Shown here piece by piece: positions 44,636-57,400 of a stretch of DNA of 64,000 nucleotides (its first letter is position 1; the number at the start of each line of letters is the position of its first letter). The stretch is from Citrobacter youngae ATCC 29220 (lineage in GTDB: Bacteria; Pseudomonadota; Gammaproteobacteria; Enterobacterales; Enterobacteriaceae). The position numbers were made by a program, and so were the translations under genes. The notes under the pieces were generated by a model. That model was not told the origin of the DNA. It searched no databases and saw only the letters and a list, made by a program, of their open reading frames with translations. The stretch is from positions 1,522,734 through 1,586,733 of the forward strand of contig NZ_GG730299.1 of NCBI RefSeq assembly GCF_000155975.1. The letters are read 5' to 3'.

Positions 44636-46159
44636 TTATTCGACAAAGACATCTACTTTGGGTTTTGATAGCAGTATAAAGACAAACTCAGTAAAGGTGA
44701 CGGGTTTATAGAAATAGTATCCCTGTAGGAAAACAATGTTGTTTTTATTGAGATAATCCAGCTGCGCCTTCGTTTCAACCCCTTCAGCGACAATACTTAA
44801 AGACAGCTTACGCGCCAGATCGAGGACACAATCTAAAATCCGGGTTGAATCGGGCAGGTTGTTTACCCGTCCCACAAAGCTCTGATCGATCTTGATATAA
44901 TCGATGTGCAGGTCATGCAAATAAGAAAGCCCAGAATAGCCTGTCCCGAAATCATCCAACGCAATGACGAAGCCATTTTCATGTAGGGTATTAAGCCTCT
45001 GCACAAGATTATCATCCACATGCAGCGGTTCTCGTTCAGTCACTTCGATCACCAAATTTAGATCATTACGACTGAAACTTTCCCGGTAGCGCAGGCACTC
45101 CTCCTCAAACGTAGGCGACATGATATGCGAGGCGCTGAAATTAATTCCAACATGAAAACCTGATGGCAATTTGCTGGCGATAGAGTTCATATTCGCCGCG
45201 ACCTGCATCATCAGGTGTTGAGTAAGCGGTACTATCAAACCTGATTTTTCGGCGACAGGAATAAAAGAGGCGGGAGAAATGTACCCGGCCCTTGGGTGCT
45301 TCCATCTGGCCAGCACCTCAACGCCGCGTAACGTTCCATCACGACCATTTACGATGGGTTGATAAAACGGCACTATCTCCCCTTTTTCTATCGCTCTGCG
45401 CAACGTTTCTTCGGGCGTATCATTCTTATTCAAATATTTATCGATAGCATAAGCGACAGCGGCAGAGATCAGCAGGATGAAGAGCAGAATTCCCAGACCA
45501 TTAGTGACAAGCCTTTTTAAGCTAAACAATGGAGGCTGGTCAAAAATAATGCTGAAGGGATATTTTGTGGAATTAACCTGACCAGACTGCGGGACGCCTA
45601 CAGGAAATGCTTTCACATCCATCAATAAACCGAGTACTTTGTCGCCCACCCGCAGTGAATACGTCACCCCTTTGAATGGGACATTTAACGCGCCGCGAAT
45701 ATGCACACCGCTTATCGTGACAATGATGCGATTTGTTTGAAAGTGAGTTTGATAGAGCAGAACAGGGATTTCATTTACCGTATTTTGTGCAGAGGTCAAC
45801 AGCAAATTTGTATCGGGTATTACGGGAATTTGCTTGAGTAAGATCCGATTACCCGGCAGCGACGTGCACCAAACTTTTCCCTGCCGAATAATAATCAGCG
45901 TTCGGAGATGAGGCCGGAGCGCGGCCTCGGTTCCAAGCTGGTATTGGCTTTCCAGGTCACATTTCTTTTCAGTGATAAGCTTGGCCGTATCGGTTGCCTG
46001 GAAAGCTTCATCGAGGATGTTGTCCATATTGTTCGCGGCATATCTTGCTCCCCCCAGGGCTTCCCTCGACGAGGAATACCAAAGCTGCATATTAAGAATA
46101 AAAACACCGATTAAAAGCAGGCATACCGCAGCAAATATCGGTAACAGTGCTTTGCGCAT
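44636..46159 (-). CDS. pdeG: c-di-GMP phosphodiesterase PdeG
   Basis: CSS-motif plus EAL phosphodiesterase (YcgG), 507 residues as in E. coli. It has a TM near residues 4-24, a periplasmic CSS domain (~25-225) with the redox Cys pair in KKCDLE and VWCTSLPG, and a second TM (~232-252). The EAL domain follows; its signature reads EVLAR where the motif is EAL/EVL, and it has DDFGTGYS and EGVET. Catalytic residues look complete, so it should cleave c-di-GMP. The ATG at 46159 has AGGA upstream, giving the E. coli length. Confidence 0.9.
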   Translation of the reverse strand: MRKALLPIFAAVCLLLIGVFILNMQLWYSSSREALGGARYAANNMDNILDEAFQATDTAKLITEKKCDLESQYQLGTEAALRPHLRTLIIIRQGKVWCTSLPGNRILLKQIPVIPDTNLLLTSAQNTVNEIPVLLYQTHFQTNRIIVTISGVHIRGALNVPFKGVTYSLRVGDKVLGLLMDVKAFPVGVPQSGQVNSTKYPFSIIFDQPPLFSLKRLVTNGLGILLFILLISAAVAYAIDKYLNKNDTPEETLRRAIEKGEIVPFYQPIVNGRDGTLRGVEVLARWKHPRAGYISPASFIPVAEKSGLIVPLTQHLMMQVAANMNSIASKLPSGFHVGINFSASHIMSPTFEEECLRYRESFSRNDLNLVIEVTEREPLHVDDNLVQRLNTLHENGFVIALDDFGTGYSGLSYLHDLHIDYIKIDQSFVGRVNNLPDSTRILDCVLDLARKLSLSIVAEGVETKAQLDYLNKNNIVFLQGYYFYKPVTFTEFVFILLSKPKVDVFVE

Positions 46160-46533
46160 TCTTATGTCCTGTGGCGAAAAATGAGCATGTTTTAACAAAC
46201 ATCGGCCAGCTCAACGTTGTCTCTAAAGAGCATGGTTGAGCGCAACAGAAATCGCCATGAATTCAGGCACATTTCCCTGAAAACAACATAACCTGTTCAT
46301 TTTTATATTGAAGTATTGTTAGGTCGCATCAGTGCCATACCAACATCACGTTTTCCCGTATAAAATCTCGGCGAAAAATGGAGTGCTGACACACTCGCAG
46401 AAAACGTATCAACCAACTGTCTGCTCATATTGCCCGAAGCGGAAATGACAAAACCCTAATCTCTTAAAGAAAATAAGGATTTGTTAAGCTCAACACGATA
46501 CGGTTGGTGTGGCGCATCATTCGAGGAAAAATA
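46160..46533. other. pdeG-cytochrome b561 divergent gap
   Basis: A 374-bp gap with the promoters for pdeG (minus) and the cytochrome gene (plus). No operator could be assigned with confidence, and neither strand shows a credible short gene or stable hairpin. Confidence 0.4.
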
Positions 46534-47073
46534 ATGAGCAGATTCTCAAGACTTCAGATTTACTTGCACTGGCTAACTCTGGTGTTAATCGCGATAACCT
46601 ATGCCGCAATGGAATTTCGCGGTTGGTTTCCCAAAGGCAGTACCCCTTACCTGTTGATGAAGGAAACACATTACAATGCCGGGGTATTTGTCTGGTTTTT
46701 GATGATAATACGTTTAATTCTCAAACATAAGTATGACGATCCCGCAATCATTCCCACGCCACCCGAGTGGCAGAGGATATCCGCCAAATTAATGCACATC
46801 ACGTTGTATGTCTCTTTTCTGGCGCTACCGTTATTAGGGATCTTCACGATGGCTTACGGTGGAAAGAGTTGGTCTTTTTTAGGGCTAAACATCCCCCCTT
46901 TCGTGCATAGCAACGGTGAAGTAAAGGCCGTCGTGAAAACTATTCACGAAACGCTGGCAAATGTAGGCTATTTCCTGATTGCAGCTCATGCCGGCGCGGC
47001 GTTGTTTCATCACGCAATACAGAAGGACAATACGCTTTTGCGAATGATGCCTGAACATAAACATCTGAAATGA
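46534..47073 (+). CDS. Cytochrome b561 family protein
   Basis: Four-helix inner-membrane di-heme cytochrome b561, 179 residues, similar to E. coli CybB and YodB. Heme-ligand histidines are seen in IYLHWLTL (helix 1), THYNAGVF (helix 2) and AAHAGAALFHH (helix 4), with IHETLANVGYF before helix 4. The family C-terminus DNTLLRMMPEHK is present. CybB acts as a superoxide:ubiquinone oxidoreductase in E. coli; the same role here is inference. The ATG at 46534 has GAGGAAAA upstream. It could be the cybB/yodB orthologue or a third paralogue. Confidence 0.85.
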   Translation: MSRFSRLQIYLHWLTLVLIAITYAAMEFRGWFPKGSTPYLLMKETHYNAGVFVWFLMIIRLILKHKYDDPAIIPTPPEWQRISAKLMHITLYVSFLALPLLGIFTMAYGGKSWSFLGLNIPPFVHSNGEVKAVVKTIHETLANVGYFLIAAHAGAALFHHAIQKDNTLLRMMPEHKHLK

Positions 47074-47240
47074 TAATCTTAGAAACATAGGCGCTAAAAC
47101 ACGTACAAAGCATTAGTTTGTTTGTTAATCATCATGATGCTTATGTTTCTTCCTGTTCCCTCATAACCCAATCATCCTCAGGCGACGCCAATTCATATTG
47201 ACGGCCTCCCCTTGCATAGCAGATAAAAACACAGTATAAA

Positions 47241-47260
47241 TACTGTATATTCATACAAAT
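47241..47260. promoter_or_regulatory. LexA-like box before the DinI/MsgA gene
   Basis: TACTGTATATTCATACAAAT matches the SOS consensus TACTGTATATATATACAGTA at 15 of 20 positions, with a perfect left arm (CTGTATAT) and a weaker right arm. It ends 15 bp before the start codon, the usual operator position for dinI-type genes. Confidence 0.65.
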
Positions 47261-47275
47261 AAAAGGCAAGTGGCA

Positions 47276-47518
47276 ATGTTCGTGGAACTCGTTTATGACA
47301 AAAGGAATTTTGATGGACTGCCAGGCGCAAAAGACATCATTCTGGGCGAGTTGAGAAAGAGAGTGCACCGGATCTTTCCGGATGCTGACGTTCGGGTTAA
47401 ACCGATGCTGACTCTGCCAGCGATCAACACTGACGCCAGTAAGCACGAGAAAGAACAGATAAGCCGTACTGTTCAGGAAATGTTTGAAGAAGCCGATATG
47501 TGGCTGGTTTCAGAGTAA
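47276..47518 (+). CDS. msgA: DinI-family protein, MsgA-like
   Basis: Small acidic cytosolic protein, 80 residues (DinI has 81), of the DinI/MsgA family. The C-terminal helix with EMFEEADMWLVSE matches the DinI end (ESADDWFVSE) that mimics DNA and contacts RecA. It most resembles Salmonella MsgA, which also lies next to icd; this is recalled, not searched. The ATG at 47276 has AAAAGG upstream; the GTG at 47270 is an alternative. The LexA-like box just upstream supports SOS control. Confidence 0.82.
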   Translation: MFVELVYDKRNFDGLPGAKDIILGELRKRVHRIFPDADVRVKPMLTLPAINTDASKHEKEQISRTVQEMFEEADMWLVSE

Positions 47519-47614
47519 ATATCCTGGTGCACTGCGTCCGGCGAAGTACAATCCGTGCGGCTGGTAACGATTGTTTATCGTTTGTGCAGGTGCACTATTG
47601 TTGCTGCTTTAGAT

Positions 47615-47646
47615 ATTAATAAAAAACGGGAACCAATCGGCTCCCG
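47615..47646 (-). terminator. icd terminator
   Basis: On the minus strand the stem GGGAGCC/GGTTCCC (one G-U pair) with a GATT loop is followed by GTTTTTTATT. It lies 25 bp after the icd stop. Confidence 0.8.
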
Positions 47647-47670
47647 CTCTCACACAACCCAGAATCTGGA

Positions 47671-48921
47671 TTACATGTTTTCGATGATCGCGTCACCAAA
47701 CTCTGAACATTTCAGCAGTTTAGCGCCGTCCATCAGACGTTCGAAGTCATAGGTGACGGTTTTCGCGTTGATTGCGCCTTCCATGCCTTTGACGATCAGG
47801 TCAGCCGCTTCAACCCAACCCATGTGGCGCAGCATCATTTCAGCAGACAGAATGATAGAGCCTGGGTTCACTTTATCCTGGCCCGCGTACTTCGGCGCAG
47901 TACCGTGGGTCGCTTCGAACAGCGCACATTCGTCACCGATGTTAGCGCCCGGTGCGATACCAATACCGCCCACCTGTGCTGCCAGCGCATCAGAAATGTA
48001 GTCGCCGTTCAGGTTCATACAGGCAATCACATCATACTCAGCCGGACGCAGCAGGATCTGTTGCAGGAACGCATCGGCGATAACGTCCTTAACCACGATC
48101 TCTTTGCCGGATTTCGGGCTCTTGATTTTCACCCACGGGCCGCCGTCAATCAGTTCACCACCGAATTCTTCACGCGCTAACTGGTAACCCCAGTCTTTGA
48201 ACGCGCCTTCGGTGAACTTCATGATGTTACCTTTATGTACCAGGGTCACGGAATCACGATCGTTAGCGATAGCGTATTCAATCGCGGCACGAACCAGACG
48301 CTTAGTCCCTTCTTCGGAACACGGTTTGATACCGATACCGCAATGTTCCGGGAAGCGGATTTTCTTCACGCCCATTTCTTCACGCAGGAATTTAATGACT
48401 TTCTCAGCATCCGCGGAGTCCGCTTTCCACTCGATCCCCGCGTAGATATCTTCGGAGTTTTCACGGAAAATGACCATATCGGTCAGTTCAGGGTGTTTAA
48501 CCGGGCTTGGCGTACCCTGGTAATAACGCACCGGGCGCAGGCAGACATACAGGTCCAGTTCCTGGCGCAGTGCCACGTTCAGAGAGCGAATACCGCCGCC
48601 AACTGGCGTAGTCAGTGGGCCTTTGATGGCAACACGATATTCACGAATCAGATCAAGGGTTTCAGCAGGCAGCCAGACGTCCTGGCCATAAACCTGAGTG
48701 GATTTCTCGCCGGTGTAGATTTCCATCCAGGAGATTTTACGCTCGCCTTTATAGGCTTTCTCGACAGCAGCATCGACAACTTTGATCATCGGTGGGGTTA
48801 CATCAACGCCGATACCGTCGCCTTCAATGAACGGGATAATCGGATTTTCAGGAACGTTGAGTTTGCCGTTTTGCAGGGTGATCTTCTTACCTTCCGCCGG
48901 AACAACTACTTTGCTTTCCAT
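47671..48921 (-). CDS. icd: Isocitrate dehydrogenase (NADP)
   Basis: TCA-cycle isocitrate dehydrogenase, 416 residues, as in E. coli. The serine phosphorylated by AceK is in [15 protein letters not shown] (Ser113). The metal aspartates and the NADP region ([16 protein letters not shown]) are intact. The 3' end of icd is the attachment site of phage 21 and e14 in E. coli. Here the C-terminus is normal ([11 protein letters not shown]) and no phage is present, though DinI and Bor-type genes lie nearby. AGGAGAGGTGA precedes the ATG. Confidence 0.96.
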   Translation of the reverse strand: MESKVVVPAEGKKITLQNGKLNVPENPIIPFIEGDGIGVDVTPPMIKVVDAAVEKAYKGERKISWMEIYTGEKSTQVYGQDVWLPAETLDLIREYRVAIKGPLTTPVGGGIRSLNVALRQELDLYVCLRPVRYYQGTPSPVKHPELTDMVIFRENSEDIYAGIEWKADSADAEKVIKFLREEMGVKKIRFPEHCGIGIKPCSEEGTKRLVRAAIEYAIANDRDSVTLVHKGNIMKFTEGAFKDWGYQLAREEFGGELIDGGPWVKIKSPKSGKEIVVKDVIADAFLQQILLRPAEYDVIACMNLNGDYISDALAAQVGGIGIAPGANIGDECALFEATHGTAPKYAGQDKVNPGSIILSAEMMLRHMGWVEAADLIVKGMEGAINAKTVTYDFERLMDGAKLLKCSEFGDAIIENM

Positions 48922-49122
48922 TCACCTCTCCTTCGAGCGCTTCTGGTTTGCTCGTCTGTCATCGCGCTGCATGTGCATTGGCGTCCTGCTGCACGACTGC
49001 GTTAGAGCAATTTTTTGTTAATGATTTGTAATGAGCGTGTCAATACTACCCTATTGTTCGTCGCCATGAAAGACACTCGTTCTTAGGCTATAATGCGGCA
49101 ATTGATATAATCTGAAAATACC

Positions 49123-49740
49123 ATGCAAAAAACTTCTTTTAGAAATCACCGGGTTGAGCGATTCAGCTCACGACAACTCACTAAGCAGCGTAAAGAAAAC
49201 CAGCCAAAACGCGTGGTTTTGTTCAATAAACCCTACGATGTTTTGCCACAATTTACTGACGAAGCGGGGCGCAAAACGTTAAAAGATTTTATTCCCGTAC
49301 CAGGAATCTATGCTGCAGGTCGCCTCGACCGGGACAGCGAAGGACTTCTGGTGCTGACCAATGACGGCGCGCTGCAGGCGCGTTTAACGCAGCCCGGCAA
49401 GCGCACCGGCAAAATTTATTACGTCCAGGTTGAGGGAGAGCCTACGCCTGAAGCGTTGGAAGCCCTGCGCACTGGCGTAGCGCTTAACGATGGCCCCACG
49501 CTGCCCGCAGGCGTTGAAGTGGTAGAAGAACCTGCATGGCTGTGGCCAAGAAACCCGCCCATTCGGGAACGGAAAAACATTCCCACCCGGTGGCTGAAAG
49601 TGACCTTATACGAAGGCCGCAACCGCCAGGTACGCCGCATGACGGCGCACGTCGGCTACCCCACCCTGCGGCTGATCCGCTATGCGATGGGTAATTACAC
49701 GCTGGATAATCTCGCCAACGGCGAATGGCGCGAACTGTAA
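49123..49740 (+). CDS. rluE: 23S rRNA pseudouridine synthase RluE
   Basis: RsuA-family pseudouridine synthase, 205 residues (E. coli lists 217 with an extended start). It makes pseudouridine 2457 in 23S rRNA. The catalytic Asp is in [15 protein letters not shown], with [10 protein letters not shown] and [10 protein letters not shown] following as in the family. It is divergent from icd, as in E. coli. Confidence 0.93.
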   Translation: MQKTSFRNHRVERFSSRQLTKQRKENQPKRVVLFNKPYDVLPQFTDEAGRKTLKDFIPVPGIYAAGRLDRDSEGLLVLTNDGALQARLTQPGKRTGKIYYVQVEGEPTPEALEALRTGVALNDGPTLPAGVEVVEEPAWLWPRNPPIRERKNIPTRWLKVTLYEGRNRQVRRMTAHVGYPTLRLIRYAMGNYTLDNLANGEWREL

Positions 49741-49774
49741 CACCGGCCCCTTACGTCGCTATTAGCAAGGAATA

Positions 49775-50713
49775 ATGAAAGAAATGGACAAACGAATCAT
49801 CGCGGCAATCATTCTGTGTGGCGTATCGCCATTGAGCTATGCCGCACAGGATTGTGAGGCGGCAGCAGGTATCGCGGCAGGCGCGGCTGATTATCTCTAT
49901 GAAACCGCCCAGGTAAGAACAACCTCCCGGCTACACTTCAACTCCGCGCCGGAGGTTGAATGTCAGCTTCCTGCGTTCCTGGTTAATGGCGATACGGTAG
50001 AGGTATTAAGAGAAGCGCGATCGGCCCAATTAGCAGACAACGCTCCCGTTCATACTTTTCGCTATGTTCGCTACCGTGATGCCAAAGGCATGTTCGCCAC
50101 CGGCTGGGTCGCGGCTGAAGGTCTGGTACCTCTGACGACGCCCTTACCCGTAAATCCGGCCTGTGAGAAATGGGCCAATGAAAAGATGCAGCAACGCGAA
50201 AAAAAGCCCCCCGTTGCTGATAATCATTATCAGGTTACGGGTACCGATCGCGCCTGGTTTTATTCCATGCCAACGGAACAATGCCGCAGCCAGTCCGTTT
50301 TTTTGGTTCCCGGCGACATTATTTCCGCACAAGAGCAGTCAAAAGATGATTTTATTGAAGCGGTCTACTACACCGCCGATCGCCATATCGTGCGCGGCTG
50401 GCTGAAAAAATCACAATTGCAGGCATTAGACAGCGGCGATCGCTATCGCGAAGACATCAACCCCCTGTCGACAGATAAGGCAACGAGAGTCGCCACCCTC
50501 AATTTACGGCATGATTATCAGTGTATTTTTTATGAAAGCTGGAATGAAAAAAATGAGATTGCGATTATCGTGCGCGAGGATCACCAGACAGCGTTGTGTC
50601 GTGGCGCGGCCGCTGATCCACTAACAGCGCCCGCTATAGCTGATATTAGTATCAATAAGACCACCGGTGAGGTTAGTTCTCCGGATGTCGCTGAAGGTTT
50701 TGCCGAAGAATAA
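49775..50713 (+). CDS. Exported protein with two SH3-like repeats, unknown function
   Basis: Not recognised. 312 residues with a signal peptide (1-23, ending SYA). Two similar halves are visible: residues ~46-118 (RLHFNSAPEVECQLPAFLVNGD to WVAAEGLVPL) and ~150-212 (AWFYSMPTEQCRSQSVFLVPGD to GWLKKSQLQAL). Both resemble bacterial SH3 domains with one Cys each, and suggest a periplasmic binding or cell-wall role. CAAGGA precedes the ATG. It is set between rluE and nudJ, which are adjacent in E. coli, so it is an accessory gene. nudJ starts 9 nt later and is probably co-transcribed. Confidence 0.75.
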   Translation: MKEMDKRIIAAIILCGVSPLSYAAQDCEAAAGIAAGAADYLYETAQVRTTSRLHFNSAPEVECQLPAFLVNGDTVEVLREARSAQLADNAPVHTFRYVRYRDAKGMFATGWVAAEGLVPLTTPLPVNPACEKWANEKMQQREKKPPVADNHYQVTGTDRAWFYSMPTEQCRSQSVFLVPGDIISAQEQSKDDFIEAVYYTADRHIVRGWLKKSQLQALDSGDRYREDINPLSTDKATRVATLNLRHDYQCIFYESWNEKNEIAIIVREDHQTALCRGAAADPLTAPAIADISINKTTGEVSSPDVAEGFAEE

Positions 50714-50722
50714 GGAACCGGT

Positions 50723-52344
<1,622 letters not shown>

Positions 52345-52378
52345 TTATTTACACATTTGATACAAGGAAGCAGTGAAC

Positions 52379-53020
52379 GTGGCAAAGAATTATTATGACA
52401 TCACCCTCGCCCTGGCAGGTATATGCCAGTCGGCACGCCTGGTGCAAGAGCTGGCGCACCAGGGGCATTGTGATGCCGATGCGTTACACGTTTCACTCAA
52501 CAGTATCATCGACATGAACCCCAGCTCTACGCTAGGGGTTTTTGGCGGGAGTGAAGCTAACCTGCGTCTTGGCCTTGAAACGCTGCTTGGCGTACTCAAC
52601 GCCAGCAGTCGTCAGGGACTGAATGCGGAGCTCACCCGTTACACGTTAAGCCTGATGGTACTGGAGCGTAAACTTTCAGCGGCCAAAGGCGCTATGGACA
52701 CGCTGGGAGACCGTATCAACGGCTTGCAGCGTCAGTTGGACCATTTTGATTTGCAGTCAGAAACATTGATGAGTGCGATGGCCGGCATTTATGTTGACGT
52801 CATCAGCCCACTCGGCCCGCGTATTCAGGTCACGGGCTCCCCCGCCATCCTTCAGAGCCCGCAGGTTCAGGCCAAAGTACGCGCTTCGCTGCTGGCTGGC
52901 ATTCGTGCCGCAGTGCTCTGGCATCAGGTTGGCGGAGGCCGTCTGCAACTCATGTTTTCTCGTAATCGCCTGACGACTCAGGCAAAACAAATTCTTGCTC
53001 ATTTAACCCCGGAGTTGTGA
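52379..53020 (+). CDS. hflD: Lysogenization regulator HflD
   Basis: HflD, 213 residues as in E. coli, a mostly helical peripheral membrane protein that binds phage lambda CII and lowers lysogenization; its host role is unclear. The GTG at 52379 (VAKNYYD) is the right start because AAGGAAG lies 8 nt upstream. The GTG at 52373 is only 2 nt from that site. It is followed by purB after 3 nt, so the two are one transcript. Confidence 0.93.
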   Translation: MAKNYYDITLALAGICQSARLVQELAHQGHCDADALHVSLNSIIDMNPSSTLGVFGGSEANLRLGLETLLGVLNASSRQGLNAELTRYTLSLMVLERKLSAAKGAMDTLGDRINGLQRQLDHFDLQSETLMSAMAGIYVDVISPLGPRIQVTGSPAILQSPQVQAKVRASLLAGIRAAVLWHQVGGGRLQLMFSRNRLTTQAKQILAHLTPEL

Positions 53021-54394
<1,374 letters not shown>

Positions 54395-54421
54395 TCTGTT
54401 TCGTGCCGAGTTGGTTACAAT

Positions 54422-54475
54422 ATGGGCTACACCTTCTTAACTTGCAATTTTTTGCAGTTTGCAGGTGTAGCCCAT
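54422..54475. terminator. Terminator shared by purB and the adhesin gene
   Basis: A 12-bp perfect stem (ATGGGCTACACC/GGTGTAGCCCAT) encloses a 30-nt loop that has its own TTGCA repeats. It lies in the 101-bp gap between convergent genes, with AT-rich flanks on both sides. Confidence 0.7.
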
Positions 54476-54495
54476 TTATTATTAGTCAGAAATTA

Positions 54496-57400
54496 TCACC
54501 GCGAAACATTTACCGTAGTTTGAGCGGAACGCTGACCCAGGGAGCCACTTAATGTCAGATAGCCACAAAATCTCTGACCAGATGTAGGGGCATCGGTCGA
54601 AGGAAAAGCCTGCGTGACTAAAGTTGTTGCTTTACCCCAATTGTCATCACTGACAACCACATCATCTAAGATACGCCCACTAGTGTAATTATACTGACAA
54701 TCGATATCTTGTCCCTTAACCATACCTTTCCAGGGTTGGACAACAAAGCTAAAGCCATTGCTCAATTCTGCTGCTGATAACGAGGTTGCATCCGGAGTAA
54801 CGGAATAAATAATCGGCGCAGAATAATCCGCCGTATAACTTAAAGATGTTGATTTAGAAACCACTGCAGTACCTGATTGTATTGATGCAACAGGGGAGAA
54901 ATTTGACACAACCTTAGACTCAAACTGGAACACCGCCTGGCCGTTACTGTTGGTTGTGTTACCTGAACTGCTCGTAACCAGGAGATCGTTACTGGTAGTA
55001 TCCCAATTAACAGCCACTCCACTCACCGGCTGATTATGCTTATCCTGCACTGTCGCAGTGACCGTGAGTAGATTTTGGTATCCTCCCGGTCCTGACGCTG
55101 ATGTCAAAGAAAGAACTAAAACCTTTGTAAACGTCACCGTAGTGCCATCGCTTTGACCATTATCCAGCGTGGCGGTAACCGTCACTGCTTCTCCTTCGGT
55201 ATCGGTTAACTTCACGGAACTGCTGCCGTCCCCCCCTGTCACCGTTGCACTACTTTGCAACGATGCTGTTGAAGTACTAACCGTCCAGTGAATATTTTTC
55301 CCGGACAGCGCCTGACCCGCCGCGTTTTTAACAATCACTGTCACTTCATTGGTCTGGCTACCATCGCCCAGGACATTATTTGTCGTCGGCGATATCGACG
55401 CGATGATCGCATCATCAGTAAATGAGGACGGTTTGCTCAGTACGCTCCCGTTTATCGTGGCCGTCAGCGTTAATGACTCACTCACCGTATCGGTATAGCT
55501 CACCGTCGCTTTTCCATTGGCATCAGAAACGCCGCCATTGGTGGGCGTCAGCGTTACCGTTGTTTTGTCAGAACTCCACTGGACGGTTTGTCCCGCCAGA
55601 GGGTTATTATTGGCATCAACCACTATGGCTTCTGCCGTATTGGCATCAGTGCCATTAATTGAGCTGCCATCCTTCGTGACGGTAAGACTCAACAATTTTG
55701 CTGTACTTACATCAGCGATAAACTCGCTCGGTTTCGACAGGCTGTCTCCACTTGCTACCGTCGCCTTCACATTAACAGTTTCAGCTTTAGTATCTGTGAA
55801 TTTCACCGTCGCTTTACCATCCGCATCGGTTTTCGCAGACGTTCCCAACACCGCAGAACCGTCCTGTGACCAGGTCACTTCAGCGTCCGGCAGCGGGTTA
55901 TTATTGGCATCCACCACGGTTACCGTGGCCTGGTTAGTCGCAATTCCGTTAGCCAGCGCTCCGGTTGTGACCGTCAGGTCATTCACTTTGGATGAGCCAC
56001 TGTCGGCCACAAATTTGCTCGCTTTCGTCAGGCTACTGCCTCCGCTGACGGTCGCCGTGATGTTGACGGTTTCGGCCTTAGTATCGGTAAAGGTTACGGT
56101 AGTTTTGCCACTGGCATCCGTTTTCGCGGATGTACCCAGCACGGCAGAACCATCCTGCGACCAGGTCACCTCCACATTCGGCAACGGGTTATTATTCGTA
56201 TCCACAACCGTAACGGTCGCCTGGTTGGTGGCGGAGCCATTGGCAAGGGCACCGCTGGTAGCGGCCAAATCACTGACTCTGGCGGTACTGCTGTCGGCCA
56301 CAAACGTACTGGGTTTTGACAGGCTGCTCCCACCATTAATAGTCGCAGTAATATTCACTGTTTCAGCTTTCTTATCAGTAAAGGTTATGCTGGTTTTACC
56401 GCTGGCATCCGTTTTCGCGGACGTTCCCAGCACAGCAGAACCATCCTGCGACCAGGTCACCTCCACATTCGGTAGCGGGTTATTATTCGTATCCACGACC
56501 GTAACGGTCGCCTGGTTAGTGGCGATGCCGTTGGCAAGCGCGCCGCTGGTGGTGGTCAAATCGCCAACACCGGCAGTGCTGCTATCGGCTACAAAACTGG
56601 CCGATGCCGTTTTCGCATTACCGTTATCCAGCGTAGCTGTCAGCACCACGGATTCCGCTACGGTATCCGTGAAACCTACTGTCAGCGAGCCCTGGGCATC
56701 CGTCTGGTACGCGCTCCCCGCCGCCGCGCGGGCTTTGCTCAGCTTCGCACCAAATACTACCGTCCCCTTGTCCGCACCCAGCGTAACGTTCACACCGCTC
56801 ATCGGCGCGCCGCTGCTGTCTTTCGCCGTCACCTTCACCATATTAGCCGTGGTACCGTTCGCCGGACTGTTGTTACGCGTCACCTCCATGGTGTCGATTA
56901 CCGCTGTGGCCGCATTCGCCGTAAAATGCCCCTCACCCGAGGCGCTCTTGTCCCCGGCGGTCACGCTTATCGTCGCTGCACCGGCTACCGTGGAGGTGAA
57001 GTCCGCCGTCACGTTACCGTTCGCATCCGTGGTGCCTCCGGCGTTTTTCAGCACCGCAGGACTGCCCACACTCCAGCTCACTTTGCTATTGGCAATCGCG
57101 CGTCCGTTAATGTCCGTCACCGTGGCCTGTGCCTGGTTCGCGGTCTGGCCGTCCGCCACGCTGTTATCCTTCGTGATTTTCAGCGTGACGCTGCTGACGG
57201 TGACCTCATTAAAATGGCTGTTCTGGCTGGCCGTCACCGCGCCGCTGGTGGCCGTGATGTTTACCGCCTCCGCCACGGTATCGGTGTAATTCACCGTAGC
57301 CACGCCGCTGTCATTCGTCATGCTGGTCGCGCTGGCAAATTTTGCCGAGCCGGTGGTCGTCCAGCTGATGGCTGCATTGCGCACGGGCTGACCGTCTTTA

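Noticed and set aside
47671-47720. Prophage attachment or altered icd 3' end
   Set aside because: The icd C-terminal codons are normal and are followed directly by the icd terminator. There is no duplicated icd tail or integrase near it.
55517-57289. 590-codon open frame on the plus strand, antisense to the adhesin gene
   Set aside because: It arises because the repeated Thr/Val/Ala-rich Ig codons leave the opposite frame free of stops. It has no ribosome-binding site and a repetitive hydrophobic product, and the minus-strand adhesin reads as a known architecture.
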